From positions 1 to 6,466 of the forward strand of contig CAYYGL010000235.1 in the NCBI GenBank assembly GCA_964471235.1: a stretch of DNA of 6,466 nucleotides. The letters run 5' to 3'. The notes beneath the pieces were generated by a model. The model was not told the DNA's origin. It made no database searches and saw nothing but the letters and a program-made list of their open reading frames with translations. Below, piece after piece: positions 1 to 5,291 of the stretch (positions are counted from its first letter, which is position 1; every line of letters starts with the position of its first letter). The translations under genes and the position numbers were made by a program. The stretch comes from CAYYGL01 sp964471235. Its GTDB lineage: Bacteria; Calditrichota; Calditrichia; RBG-13-44-9; J075.

Positions 1-89
1 TCCAACATATTTCTGAATTTCGCTTTTTTCAATACGTTGCGTTTTGGCGTGATGAATTATTCAGGTTAAAGTAAATATGTATTTCATCC

Positions 90-385
90 ACCGTTTCTAT
101 GTGCCAGCCGGTATTGGCTGCTATTAATGACTTCAGAAATCTCTCTTCCCAAATTTACTGACATGGATCGGAAATAAATTAACCCGGATCGCTTGGTGCA
201 ATCCAATAAACCGATGGTTTATGTCATTATTCTCTGCAACCGGCTCTGCCAGGTTTCCACCAGGTAAAAGGGCAGATTGAGAAGTTTGAATTTCTTGCCA
301 TTGCGTGAGCTAATGATCTTTGAAAAATTAACCATGCTATTACTGGTGAAGAATTCATCCTCTACGATGATGAGGGGGGATGGAA
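90..385 (-). pseudogene. Decayed fragment of a DUF4143-type ATPase
   Basis: No open frame survives, but the minus strand read across frames resembles the middle of a DUF4143 domain. From about 300 down to 222 it reads KKFKLLNLPFYLVETWQSRL, which lines up with KAFIVFRLHSLSGNLRNEI in the intact ATPase at 909-2030. After a stop (219-221) a neighbouring frame gives KPSVYWIAPSDPG, resembling the family's K-x-x-Y-[FW]-x-D-x-G stretch (KIYFYDTGI in the intact copy). A third frame gives VNLGREISEVINSS, comparable to the following [LW]-x-E-N-F region. The order matches the intact domain, but at least two frameshifts and several stops separate the pieces. The Walker motifs are not recognisable, so the N-terminal half is lost or too degraded. 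This rests on reading by eye. A different origin for the fragment remains possible. Confidence 0.35.
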
Positions 386-624
386 CTCTTTTTTTCTACT
401 TTCTTTCTACAATAATGGAACATCCCCGATGTTCTGTTCTATGAACAACCTCATAGAGGATTCACAAAAGATGTCGCAATCCCCTTGAGGAAAAGATAGC
501 ACGGTTATTTAATCAAACTTCATAAGCTCCCGGTTACCCGTGCTTAGATATAGAAAAAGAAAGCCAACCTCAAATCAATATAGAATAGTCCCCAATATAG
601 GTATCCTCCCCATCAGATGCGAGA
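386..624. other. Non-coding stretch, no gene recognised
   Basis: I see no credible coding sequence here. The only clear structure is a perfect short palindrome at 418-434: GAACATC, three C, GATGTTC. A 7-base inverted pair, AGCACGG (498-504) and CCGTGCT (538-544), has a 33-base loop and may be chance. An open frame from GTG 540 to 737 runs through the dispersed repeat at 625-738, has no ribosome binding site and looks like no known protein. Confidence 0.5.
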
Positions 625-738
625 TTGAAACTTTATTTGTATCAAAGTCAGGGGAAACCTTTCCGCAAGCCACATTGACGATAGTGTTTCAGTTACCGTG
701 CACCATTGTTGCCAAAGCAATTTATCAAATCCTGTGAT
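625..738 (+). repeat. Dispersed intergenic repeat, copy A
   Basis: This copy starts with TTGAAACTTTATTTGTATC, followed by AAAGTCAGGGGAA. The 20 bases at 637-656 (ttgtatcaaagtcaggggaa) are identical to 2205-2224. Both copies then form a small hairpin of different sequence: GGAAA-CC-TTTCC here (653-664), GGAA-GGTA-TTCC in copy B. Both continue with a TTCAGTTA motif, a second stem-like stretch (TTGCCAAAGCAA here) and a GCA-[AG]-TTTATCA tail. The paired changes that keep the first hairpin suggest a structured element rather than a chance match. The exact ends are uncertain. Confidence 0.6.
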
Positions 739-822
739 TCAAATCTAAAATTTTATATAAAATTTGTGTTTTGAATCTCCGATTTTTATATTATTAAACG
801 TTTCTAATTTTCAATGATCGTC

Positions 823-875
823 ATTCATTACTCGTTACTCGTTGTGTAATAGGTAACGAGTAACGAGTTATGAGT
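823..875. repeat. Inverted repeat built from TAACGAG heptamers
   Basis: ACTCGTTACTCGTT (830-843) is the exact reverse complement of AACGAGTAACGAGT (855-868), with an 11-base loop. With one mismatch and one wobble the pairing extends outward to about 823 and 875. Each arm is itself a tandem repeat: TAACGAG at 854-860 and 861-867, then degenerate units TTATGAG and TAAAAAT, mirrored by CTCGTTA and CTCGTTG on the left. It lies just upstream of the ATPase start at 909. No T-tract follows the stem on the plus strand, so it is not a typical intrinsic terminator. A repeat-type element is more likely. Confidence 0.75.
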
Positions 876-908
876 AAAAATGTTAATGGGTAAAATAAGT
901 AAATAAAC

Positions 909-2030
909 ATGATTCCCCGAAACCTTGAAAAAATTATCCTGGAAAGAATCGGGAAGAAAAAAATCATCCTCATTTTGGGTGCCAGACAAACCGGTAAAAC
1001 CACCCTGGTTAAACATATTGCAGAACAATTATCCCTGAAAACACTCTGGCTAAATGGAGATGAACCGGATATTCGCGAGATGCTTTCCAATGCGACCTCA
1101 ACTCAATTAAAAACCATGATCGGCACTCATCAACTGGTGATTGTGGATGAAGCCCAGCGTATTGAAAATATCGGGTTAACCCTGAAATTGATGGTGGACA
1201 ATTTACCGGATATTCAGATTATTGCCACCGGTTCCTCTTCCCTGGAGCTTGCTAACCGAATCAGCGAACCTTTAACGGGACGGAAATACGAGTTTTACCT
1301 GTATCCCCTTTCTTACCGGGAGATGGTGGAATATCATGGTCAACTGGAAGAAAATCGTCTCCTGGAGCATCGACTGATTTACGGGTATTATCCGGAAGTG
1401 GTCACCCATCCGGGCGAGGAAATTGAGCTTCTATCCTTATTAAGCAACAGCTATTTATACAAAGACTTGTTCACATTAGAGAGTATCAAAAAACCGGCGG
1501 TGCTGGAAAAGCTGGTTCGTGCATTGGCATTACAGATTGGGAATGAAGTTTCCTATTATGAAATTGGTCAGCTCATCGGCGCAGATAAGCAGACTGTGGA
1601 ACGCTATATAGACCTGTTAGAGAAAGCCTTTATTGTTTTCAGGCTTCACTCTCTCTCTGGTAATTTGAGAAACGAAATTAAGAAGAGCCGAAAAATTTAC
1701 TTCTACGATACCGGCATTCGGAATGCAGTCATTAAAAATTTTAATCCACTTTCGTTCCGGCAGGATGTCGGTGTGCTATGGGAGAATTTTCTGATCACGG
1801 AGAGAATGAAGCGGAATCATTATTTACAAATGCCAGTGAACCAATACTTCTGGCGCACCCACGCCCACCAGGAGATCGATTACGTTGAAGAGTATAATGG
1901 GAAGTTTTATGCCTATGAATTTAAGTGGAATCCTGCCAAAAAAGTGAGGTTTCCCAAAACTTTTTTAAAAGCTTATCCGGAAGCGGAAATCGCGGCAATT
2001 CACCCCAAAAATTTTACGGAGTTTTTGTAA
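909..2030 (+). CDS. AAA family ATPase with C-terminal DUF4143 domain
   Basis: The 373-residue protein has the full architecture of the standalone ATPase/DUF4143 family. The P-loop is GARQTGKTT (residues 24-32), the Walker B is LVIVDEAQ (76-83) and a sensor-1-like ATGSSSLEL follows at 106-114. The DUF4143 region (about 190-340) starts at SYLYKDLF and includes a winged-helix-like segment (YYEIGQLIGADKQTVERYIDLLEKAFIV, in part) and WENFLITERMK. Near the end, D324 and the E337-x-K339 pair in YAYEFKW resemble the degenerate PD-(D/E)XK-like core of this domain. Nucleic acid action is only inferred, and the cellular role of the family is poorly known. The start ATG is the first in frame and puts the P-loop at the usual distance. 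The ribosome binding site is weak. The gene stands alone, flanked by repeats on both sides, and is full length. Confidence 0.9.
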   Translation: MIPRNLEKIILERIGKKKIILILGARQTGKTTLVKHIAEQLSLKTLWLNGDEPDIREMLSNATSTQLKTMIGTHQLVIVDEAQRIENIGLTLKLMVDNLPDIQIIATGSSSLELANRISEPLTGRKYEFYLYPLSYREMVEYHGQLEENRLLEHRLIYGYYPEVVTHPGEEIELLSLLSNSYLYKDLFTLESIKKPAVLEKLVRALALQIGNEVSYYEIGQLIGADKQTVERYIDLLEKAFIVFRLHSLSGNLRNEIKKSRKIYFYDTGIRNAVIKNFNPLSFRQDVGVLWENFLITERMKRNHYLQMPVNQYFWRTHAHQEIDYVEEYNGKFYAYEFKWNPAKKVRFPKTFLKAYPEAEIAAIHPKNFTEFL

Positions 2031-2354
2031 CAGATTAATCGGTTGAATCACCGAAGTTTGGTAATGTTAGTGAGAGCACTGACGACCCAGGGTTTATAGA
2101 ATTCCATTAATCGCATAGCGGCATATCCCACACCTGGAAACGGAACTAAAAAAATAAATTTGAAACTTCATCTGTAACAAAGTCAAGTTATTTAGTGTTC
2201 AAAATTGTATCAAAGTCAGGGGAAGGTATTCCACCAACACGGCTGTTCAGTTAACCTGCTGAACGGCAGCAGTTTATCATAATCAACCCGATGGACGACA
2301 TTACCAAAAACCCTAATCTGTTGCAAGACCGCAACTAAAGGGGCAGAAGGGCAC
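2031..2354. other. Intergenic region with repeat copy B and no gene
   Basis: No coding sequence is supported here. Just after the ATPase stop there is a weak hairpin, TCGGT (2039-2043), a loop, and ACCGA (2050-2054), without a T-tract, so it is a poor terminator. The rest is filled mainly by the dispersed repeat listed at 2160-2285. The promoter of the ArsR-like gene begins at 2355. Confidence 0.5.
2160..2285 (+). repeat. Dispersed intergenic repeat, copy B with partial internal duplication
   Basis: The segment begins with TTGAAACTTCATCTGTAAC followed by AAAGTCAAG (2160-2187), which matches the head of copy A at 625-652. About 17 bases on, the 20-base block at 2205-2224 repeats copy A exactly, so the head motif occurs twice. 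A hairpin GGAA-GGTA-TTCC (2221-2232) corresponds to GGAAA-CC-TTTCC of copy A. A second hairpin, GTTCAG (2245-2250) with CTGAAC (2259-2264), is followed by GCAGTTTATCA, shared in form with copy A. Both copies have the same orientation and bracket the ATPase gene. Confidence 0.55.
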
Positions 2355-2383
2355 TTGACAATCCCTGAACTTATTTGTATATT
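2355..2383 (+). promoter_or_regulatory. Sigma70-type promoter of the ArsR-like gene
   Basis: TTGACA at 2355-2360 is a perfect -35 match. After exactly 17 bases, TATATT at 2378-2383 is a near-perfect -10. Transcription would begin around 2390, some 30 bases before the ATG at 2419, and the palindrome at 2387-2400 would sit on the start site. Confidence 0.75.
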
Positions 2384-2386
2384 GAA

Positions 2387-2400
2387 ATGTATCGATATAT
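2387..2400. promoter_or_regulatory. Candidate operator palindrome of the ArsR-like regulator
   Basis: ATGTATCGATATAT is a 14-base palindrome with one mismatched pair, centred on TATCGATA (2390-2397). It lies between the -10 box and the ribosome binding site, where a bound repressor would block transcription. Small ArsR-type repressors usually bind AT-rich imperfect palindromes in their own promoters, so autorepression is the natural reading. The binding itself is inferred. Confidence 0.55.
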
Positions 2401-2418
2401 AAGGAAAGAAAAATTCGA

Positions 2419-2703
2419 ATGGGATATGACATTAAACAGTTGGTCAAAATATCCAAAGCCCTGGCAGATGAAAACCGATATAAGATATTTCAGCTGATTT
2501 CCGAAAAAGGTGAAATTCCGTGCAAAGACATAACCGCAGCATTTCCGCTCTCCCAACCAACCATTTCTCATCACTTGAAGGTGTTGATGGAAAGCGCGTT
2601 GATTAGTTTCCGCAAAGAAGGGCAATGGAGCTACTTCTTCATAAATCAGGAGACATTGGATTTATATTTAAGTTCTTTAAAATCTTCCATTAAACAACAA
2701 TAA
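2419..2703 (+). CDS. ArsR-family winged-helix transcriptional regulator
   Basis: The 94-residue protein has the compact ArsR fold. LADENRYKIFQLI (15-27) is the conserved helix following the N-terminus, SQPTISHHLKVL (45-56) is the recognition helix, and the wing lies around FRKEGQWSYFFIN (64-76). The cysteine pair of the classic ArsR metal site in the recognition-helix region is absent. Only one cysteine is present (C35, in IPCKDI), so arsenic or cadmium sensing in the usual way is not supported and the inducer is unknown. AAGGAAAG (2401-2408) is the likely ribosome binding site. A strong promoter and an overlapping palindrome precede it, and it is the first gene of the co-directional cluster, with the DoxX-like gene 107 bases downstream. 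It probably represses itself and perhaps its neighbours. Confidence 0.9.
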   Translation: MGYDIKQLVKISKALADENRYKIFQLISEKGEIPCKDITAAFPLSQPTISHHLKVLMESALISFRKEGQWSYFFINQETLDLYLSSLKSSIKQQ

Positions 2704-2744
2704 TTTTTTACTCATTAAATAGATAAATTTAAATACATTGATTA

Positions 2745-2765
2745 ATTATCGCTGAAACCGATAAT
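2745..2765. promoter_or_regulatory. Inverted repeat upstream of the DoxX-like gene
   Basis: ATTATCG (2745-2751) and CGATAAT (2759-2765) are perfect inverted copies separated by CTGAAAC. The half-sites contain TATCG and CGATA, the same pentamers that make up the palindrome in front of the ArsR-like gene. This makes it a candidate second site for that regulator, though the wider spacing argues for caution. No T-tract follows, so it is not a good terminator of the upstream gene. Confidence 0.4.
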
Positions 2766-2810
2766 GGATTCATCCAAAACAAATTAACATACGCCCAGAG
2801 GAGGTAACTT

Positions 2811-3206
2811 ATGAAATACCTACCGTTAGTCGGTCGAATTTTGTTCTCCCTGATTTTCAGTTTCTCCGGTTTTAACCACATAGTCAATTTCAAACAATCG
2901 GCGTCTTATGCGGCTTCAATGGGGGTTCCCCTGGCAACTGTCGCAGTCATTATATCCGGAATTATGATCTTCCTCGGTGGAGTAAGTGTGATGTTGGGCT
3001 ATAAGATTAAAATTGGAGCATTATTGTTGATAATTTTCCTTATCCCTACTACTTTCATTATGCATGCCTTCTGGGGAATTAAAGATGCCATGCAAGCCCA
3101 AATCCAGATGATAATGTTTATGAAAAACCTTTCCATGCTGGGAGGTGCATTATTGATTTATTATTTCGGTAGCGGCCCGTTGAGCCTGGAAGAAGCAGGA
3201 AAATAA
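2811..3206 (+). CDS. DoxX-family integral membrane protein
   Basis: The 131-residue protein is almost entirely hydrophobic with about four membrane segments: near residues 5-25 (GRILFSLIFSFSGFNHI), 40-62 (starting at PLATVAVIISGIMIF), 66-86 (IGALLLIIFLIPTTFIMHAF) and 104-123 (KNLSMLGGALLIYYFG). The G-R-[IL]-L-F-S-x-I-F-x-x-S-G-x-x-H start and the FIMHAFWG and KNLSMLGG blocks are typical of the DoxX/DoxD-like family of inner-membrane proteins. Some members partner thiol or sulfur redox enzymes, but many have no known function. A strong ribosome binding site (AGAGGAGGT, 2797-2805) sits 5 bases before the ATG and fixes the start. A role in moving electrons or thiol compounds at the membrane for the redox genes downstream is an inference from context. 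Confidence 0.88.
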   Translation: MKYLPLVGRILFSLIFSFSGFNHIVNFKQSASYAASMGVPLATVAVIISGIMIFLGGVSVMLGYKIKIGALLLIIFLIPTTFIMHAFWGIKDAMQAQIQMIMFMKNLSMLGGALLIYYFGSGPLSLEEAGK

Positions 3207-3215
3207 GGAGTAACA

Positions 3216-3332
3216 ATTACACAATATCGATACGAAACCATACTCCAAAACGAAACCGTTACCAGTACCAGGGTCTTAAGTATAAAATCGTTGCAGAGAA
3301 CAGGATTGAAGTTTGATAGTTGTTTACTTTAA
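3216..3332 (+). CDS. Possible 38-residue ORF with an ATT start (doubtful)
   Basis: Ten bases after the DoxX-like stop codon lies an AAGGAG motif (3205-3210). Five bases later ATT opens a frame of 38 codons, ITQYRYETILQNETVTSTRV and so on, ending at TAA 3330-3332. The composition looks protein-like and the ribosome binding site spacing is good, but ATT is a very rare start and I recognise no family. It may be a decayed gene whose ATG has mutated, or chance. The palindrome TATCGATA (3225-3232) lies inside it. Confidence 0.18.
   Translation: MTQYRYETILQNETVTSTRVLSIKSLQRTGLKFDSCLL
3225..3232. promoter_or_regulatory. Third TATCGATA site, between the DoxX-like and DsrE-like genes
   Basis: TATCGATA recurs here exactly as in the centre of the palindrome before the ArsR-like gene (2390-2397). 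An eight-base match in AT-rich DNA can arise by chance. Its position between two genes of the same cluster makes it worth listing as a weak candidate operator. Confidence 0.25.
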
Positions 3333-3415
3333 AAAAGGGGATTTAGTGAGATTTCTTCTATTAATTGCAGAATTAGTATATATTTTTTGACAAACGCAAA
3401 GAAAGGAGTAGTCCC

Positions 3416-3781
3416 GTGAAAAAAGTCGCTTTAATTTTACATGCGGAGCCAGGAACCCACGATGCTATGGGACGGGCGTTCCACGCTCTGCTGTATACCC
3501 AGGAACTTCACGAAAAAAATCATGAAGTTCAATTGCTCTTTGATGGCGGCGGCACCCGCTGGATAGACGAATTTTTAAAAGAGGATAATCCACTGGCACC
3601 CTTATATCGTTCGCTGAAAAGTGCCGGTGTGATTGGCGGGGTCTGCGATTATTGTATCACGGCTTTTGATGGAGACAAAGAAGTGGTGAAGCGGGAAGGT
3701 TTGACTTTGATTGGTGATTACCAGGGACATCCCAGCATTGCCACCCTGATAGAAAACGGATACCAGGTGATTACCCTGTAG
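3416..3781 (+). CDS. DsrE-like family protein with a CxxC motif
   Basis: The 121-residue protein begins VALILHAEPGTHDAMGRAFH (residues 4-23), a Rossmann-like first strand and helix typical of the DsrE/DsrF/TusD-like superfamily. It has HEVQLLFDGGGTRW at 36-49 and a conserved GGVCDYCITAF block at 74-84. That block carries C77 and C80 as a C-D-Y-C pair. DsrE-like proteins handle sulfane sulfur through cysteine persulfides, so sulfur transfer or thiol redox is plausible. The paired cysteines would also allow disulfide formation. The start is GTG: AAAGGAG (3402-3408) lies 7 bases upstream and supports it. The protein is cytosolic, with no signal peptide or membrane segment. It is preceded by about 210 bases of intergenic DNA, so it may have its own promoter. 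A TATATT at 3379-3384 could be its -10, but no good -35 is seen. Confidence 0.82.
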   Translation: MKKVALILHAEPGTHDAMGRAFHALLYTQELHEKNHEVQLLFDGGGTRWIDEFLKEDNPLAPLYRSLKSAGVIGGVCDYCITAFDGDKEVVKREGLTLIGDYQGHPSIATLIENGYQVITL

Positions 3782-3828
3782 CATAAACTGACATAAACGT
3801 TGATGTATTTCCCAGGGAGCAAAAAGCC

Positions 3829-4434
3829 ATGACAGATTCCAGTCATTTTTCCAAACAATTTCCCCCCGAACGCTGGGAGCGCCTGGTGAGCGAGGAGCGA
3901 GCAGAATGGCAAAGTGTAGAGGAATTGTTTCGGGTTACTCAGCCACTGCCTTCTGAGGTATGGTTAGACTTTGGCTGCGGACCCGGTTACTTCACCATTC
4001 CGTTAGCTGGCAGGGTAAAAACGGTTTTTGCGGTGGATGTAAGCATGGAGATGCTCTCAGTGTGCCGGAAACGGGTAGAAGAACGAAACTTACAGAATGT
4101 GCGCTTTTTGCAATCCGATGGCAGCCAGCTTCCCCTGGGAGATAACACCATAGATCGGGCATTGCTGGCAAATATTTTCCATGAACTGGATCACCCGGCC
4201 CAATTGTTGGGTGAGATTCAACGCGTTCACAAACCCGGAGGAAAAATCTTTTTACTGGATTGGAAGCCGGTGGAAACCCCAACGGGTCCTCCGCTGGACC
4301 ATCGCATACCGGAACGGGATGTTATCATCGCGGTAAATAAGGCTGGCTATCAACTGGAAAAAAGTTGGGATGTGTTCCCTTACCACTACCTGTTATCGTT
4401 TACAAAGCAAGAGGTTGAAACTTCCCAATTATAG
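3829..4434 (+). CDS. Class I SAM-dependent methyltransferase
   Basis: The 201-residue protein has the Rossmann-type methyltransferase core. Motif I is VWLDFGCGPG (44-53), the acidic residue that binds the SAM ribose is D70 in VFAVDVS, and D97 lies in the QSDGSQLPL segment. NIFHELDHP (115-123) and the KPGGKIFLLDW strand (135-145) follow, as in UbiE-like family members. The N-terminal segment is short and rich in charged residues (HFSKQFPPERWERLVSEERAEWQ in part). No cysteine set typical of arsenite methyltransferases is present, so the substrate cannot be named. The ribosome binding site AGGGAG (3814-3819) lies 9 bases before the ATG. The gene starts 47 bases after the DsrE-like gene and 36 bases separate its stop from the region of the CDGSH gene, consistent with one transcript. 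Confidence 0.87.
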   Translation: MTDSSHFSKQFPPERWERLVSEERAEWQSVEELFRVTQPLPSEVWLDFGCGPGYFTIPLAGRVKTVFAVDVSMEMLSVCRKRVEERNLQNVRFLQSDGSQLPLGDNTIDRALLANIFHELDHPAQLLGEIQRVHKPGGKIFLLDWKPVETPTGPPLDHRIPERDVIIAVNKAGYQLEKSWDVFPYHYLLSFTKQEVETSQL

Positions 4435-4473
4435 GCATATTCCCAAATTACTCAATACAAAGGAGGATGAATG

Positions 4474-4683
4474 ATGGTCAAGATCAATGCACTGGAAAAC
4501 GGTCCGTATGTAATTGAAGCGGATGGTATGTATGTGATTGTAAAGGATGGCAAAGAAGAAGTGATAGAGCAAAAAGCCATTGCCCTGTGTCGATGTGGTG
4601 CCTCCGAGAACAAACCGTTTTGCGACGGCAGCCACAAGAAAATCAATTTTGCGGCAGATGGGCAGGAATTGGGGATTAAATAA
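4474..4683 (+). CDS. CDGSH iron-sulfur domain protein
   Basis: This small protein (69 residues from 4474) carries one CDGSH motif: C-R-C-G-A-S-E-N-K-P-F-C-D-G-S-H, with three cysteines and a histidine in the spacing that binds a 2Fe-2S cluster through 3 Cys and 1 His (C39, C41, C50, H54 from this start). The labile His ligand makes such proteins redox active and able to pass on clusters or electrons. The N-terminal half (INALENGPYVIEADG) is the short beta region typical of bacterial single-motif forms. Two ATGs are adjacent, 4471 and 4474. I chose 4474 because AGGAGG (4461-4466) is 7 bases from it and only 4 from the first. The stop (4681-4683) lies 5 bases before the start of the DsbA-like gene, so the two are probably translated together. 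Confidence 0.92.
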   Translation: MVKINALENGPYVIEADGMYVIVKDGKEEVIEQKAIALCRCGASENKPFCDGSHKKINFAADGQELGIK

Positions 4684-4688
4684 TAATC

Positions 4689-5291
4689 ATGCCCACCATT
4701 GTAAAAATTTATTCTGATTTTGTCTGACCGTTTTGCTTTATTGCCGAGCAAAGCAGTCTGGTCAGGCTGGAGAAGGAATACGAGATCGAAATAGACTGGC
4801 GCGGATTTGAGCTGCACCCGGAAACGCCGCCGGGCGGGGTGCCGCTCAGCCAGTTATTCCCACCCCAAAGGTTAGAAGGGTTTCGGAATTACCTGCTGGA
4901 GTTTGCTGCCTCGTTCGGCATTACCAATATGGTCTTTCCGGAACACCTGCCCAACACCCGGGGCGTCATCGCCGTGGCGGAATTTGCCCGGGACCAGGGG
5001 AAGCTGCATGAATTTCGCCAGGCGGCGATGAATGCTTACTGGCGGGCAGGTAAGAATCCGGAAGAGCCGGAAGTAATAGCGGAAGTAGCCACACAGGTGG
5101 GCTTGTCTCCGAATGAAGCCGTGGCTGCCATGCAATCCGAAGCCTACCTTCAGCGGGCGCTGGCAATGCGGAAAGAAGCGGAAGCCGCCGGGATCACCGG
5201 GATTCCCACTTTTTTCATCGGTTCGCAACGCATTTATGGCTGTCAACCGTATGCGGTGCTGGCAGAAGCAATCGATCAGTTTCAGGGGTGA
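4689..5291 (+). CDS. DsbA/FrnE-like thiol oxidoreductase, probable selenoprotein (Sec at residue 13)
   Basis: From ATG 4689 the frame encodes 200 residues and is open apart from TGA at 4725-4727. The N-terminus reads MPTIVKIYSDFV-U-PFCFIAE. The TGA falls exactly at the first cysteine of the thioredoxin-fold CxxC of this family (DFVCPFC in usual members), giving U13-P-F-C16. The homology continues on both sides: RLEKEYEIEIDWRGFELHPE, then a helical insertion (LPNTRGVIAVAEFARDQGKL), and the cis-proline loop GITGIPTFFIG (P173), a layout typical of DsbA family/FrnE-like proteins. No signal peptide is seen, so it is likely cytosolic. A SECIS-like hairpin starts at the TGA. The start lies 5 bases after the CDGSH stop with only a weak ribosome binding site, suggesting coupling. 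The only alternative is a nonsense mutation in a dying gene, but the rest shows no decay. The gene is more GC-rich than the upstream genes, hinting at a different history. Confidence 0.85.
4724..4765 (+). promoter_or_regulatory. Candidate bacterial SECIS element
   Basis: A hairpin begins at the in-frame TGA. CTGACC (4724-4729, containing the TGA) pairs perfectly with GGTCAG (4760-4765). Above an internal loop, TGCT (4734-4737) pairs with AGCA (4752-4755). TTA (4738-4740) bulges on the 5' side, and TTGC (4741-4744) pairs with GCAA (4748-4751) around the loop CGA. Known SelB-binding elements have a bulged U on the 5' side and a G in the apical loop about 20 bases after the UGA. Here the loop G is base 22 counting the T of TGA as 1. 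TGCTTT with AAAGCA (4750-4755) is an alternative pairing of the upper stem. Confidence 0.72.

Noticed and set aside
3..74. Plus-strand end of a gene (QHISEFRFFQYVAFWRDELF and so on, stop at 72-74)
   Set aside because: The frame looks protein-like but is only 23 codons from the edge with no recognisable motif, and the other strand may carry the relic of the ATPase. It cannot be decided.
345..385. Minus-strand PLIIVEDEFF as the start of a response-regulator receiver domain
   Set aside because: The stretch resembles a receiver N-terminus, but no start codon, phosphoacceptor region or later receiver motifs follow. The next residues fit the DUF4143 relic better.
498..544. AGCACGG and CCGTGCT as a large hairpin
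   Set aside because: A 7-base stem with a 33-base loop is expected by chance at this scale, and nothing supports an RNA.
540..737. Plus-strand frame of 65 codons starting at GTG
   Set aside because: It overlaps the dispersed repeat, has no ribosome binding site and no family resemblance.
3992..4282. Minus-strand frame of 96 codons inside the methyltransferase gene
   Set aside because: It is antisense shadow; the plus strand carries all SAM-binding motifs.
4725..4727. TGA as sequencing error or plain nonsense mutation
   Set aside because: Not excluded but less likely: it falls exactly on the family's catalytic cysteine, a SECIS-like hairpin follows, and the remaining 187 codons show no other damage.
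4839..5291. A 150-residue protein starting at GTG 4839
   Set aside because: Family similarity continues without a break upstream through the TGA to ATG 4689, and no ribosome binding site lies before 4839. The short frame would lack the active site.
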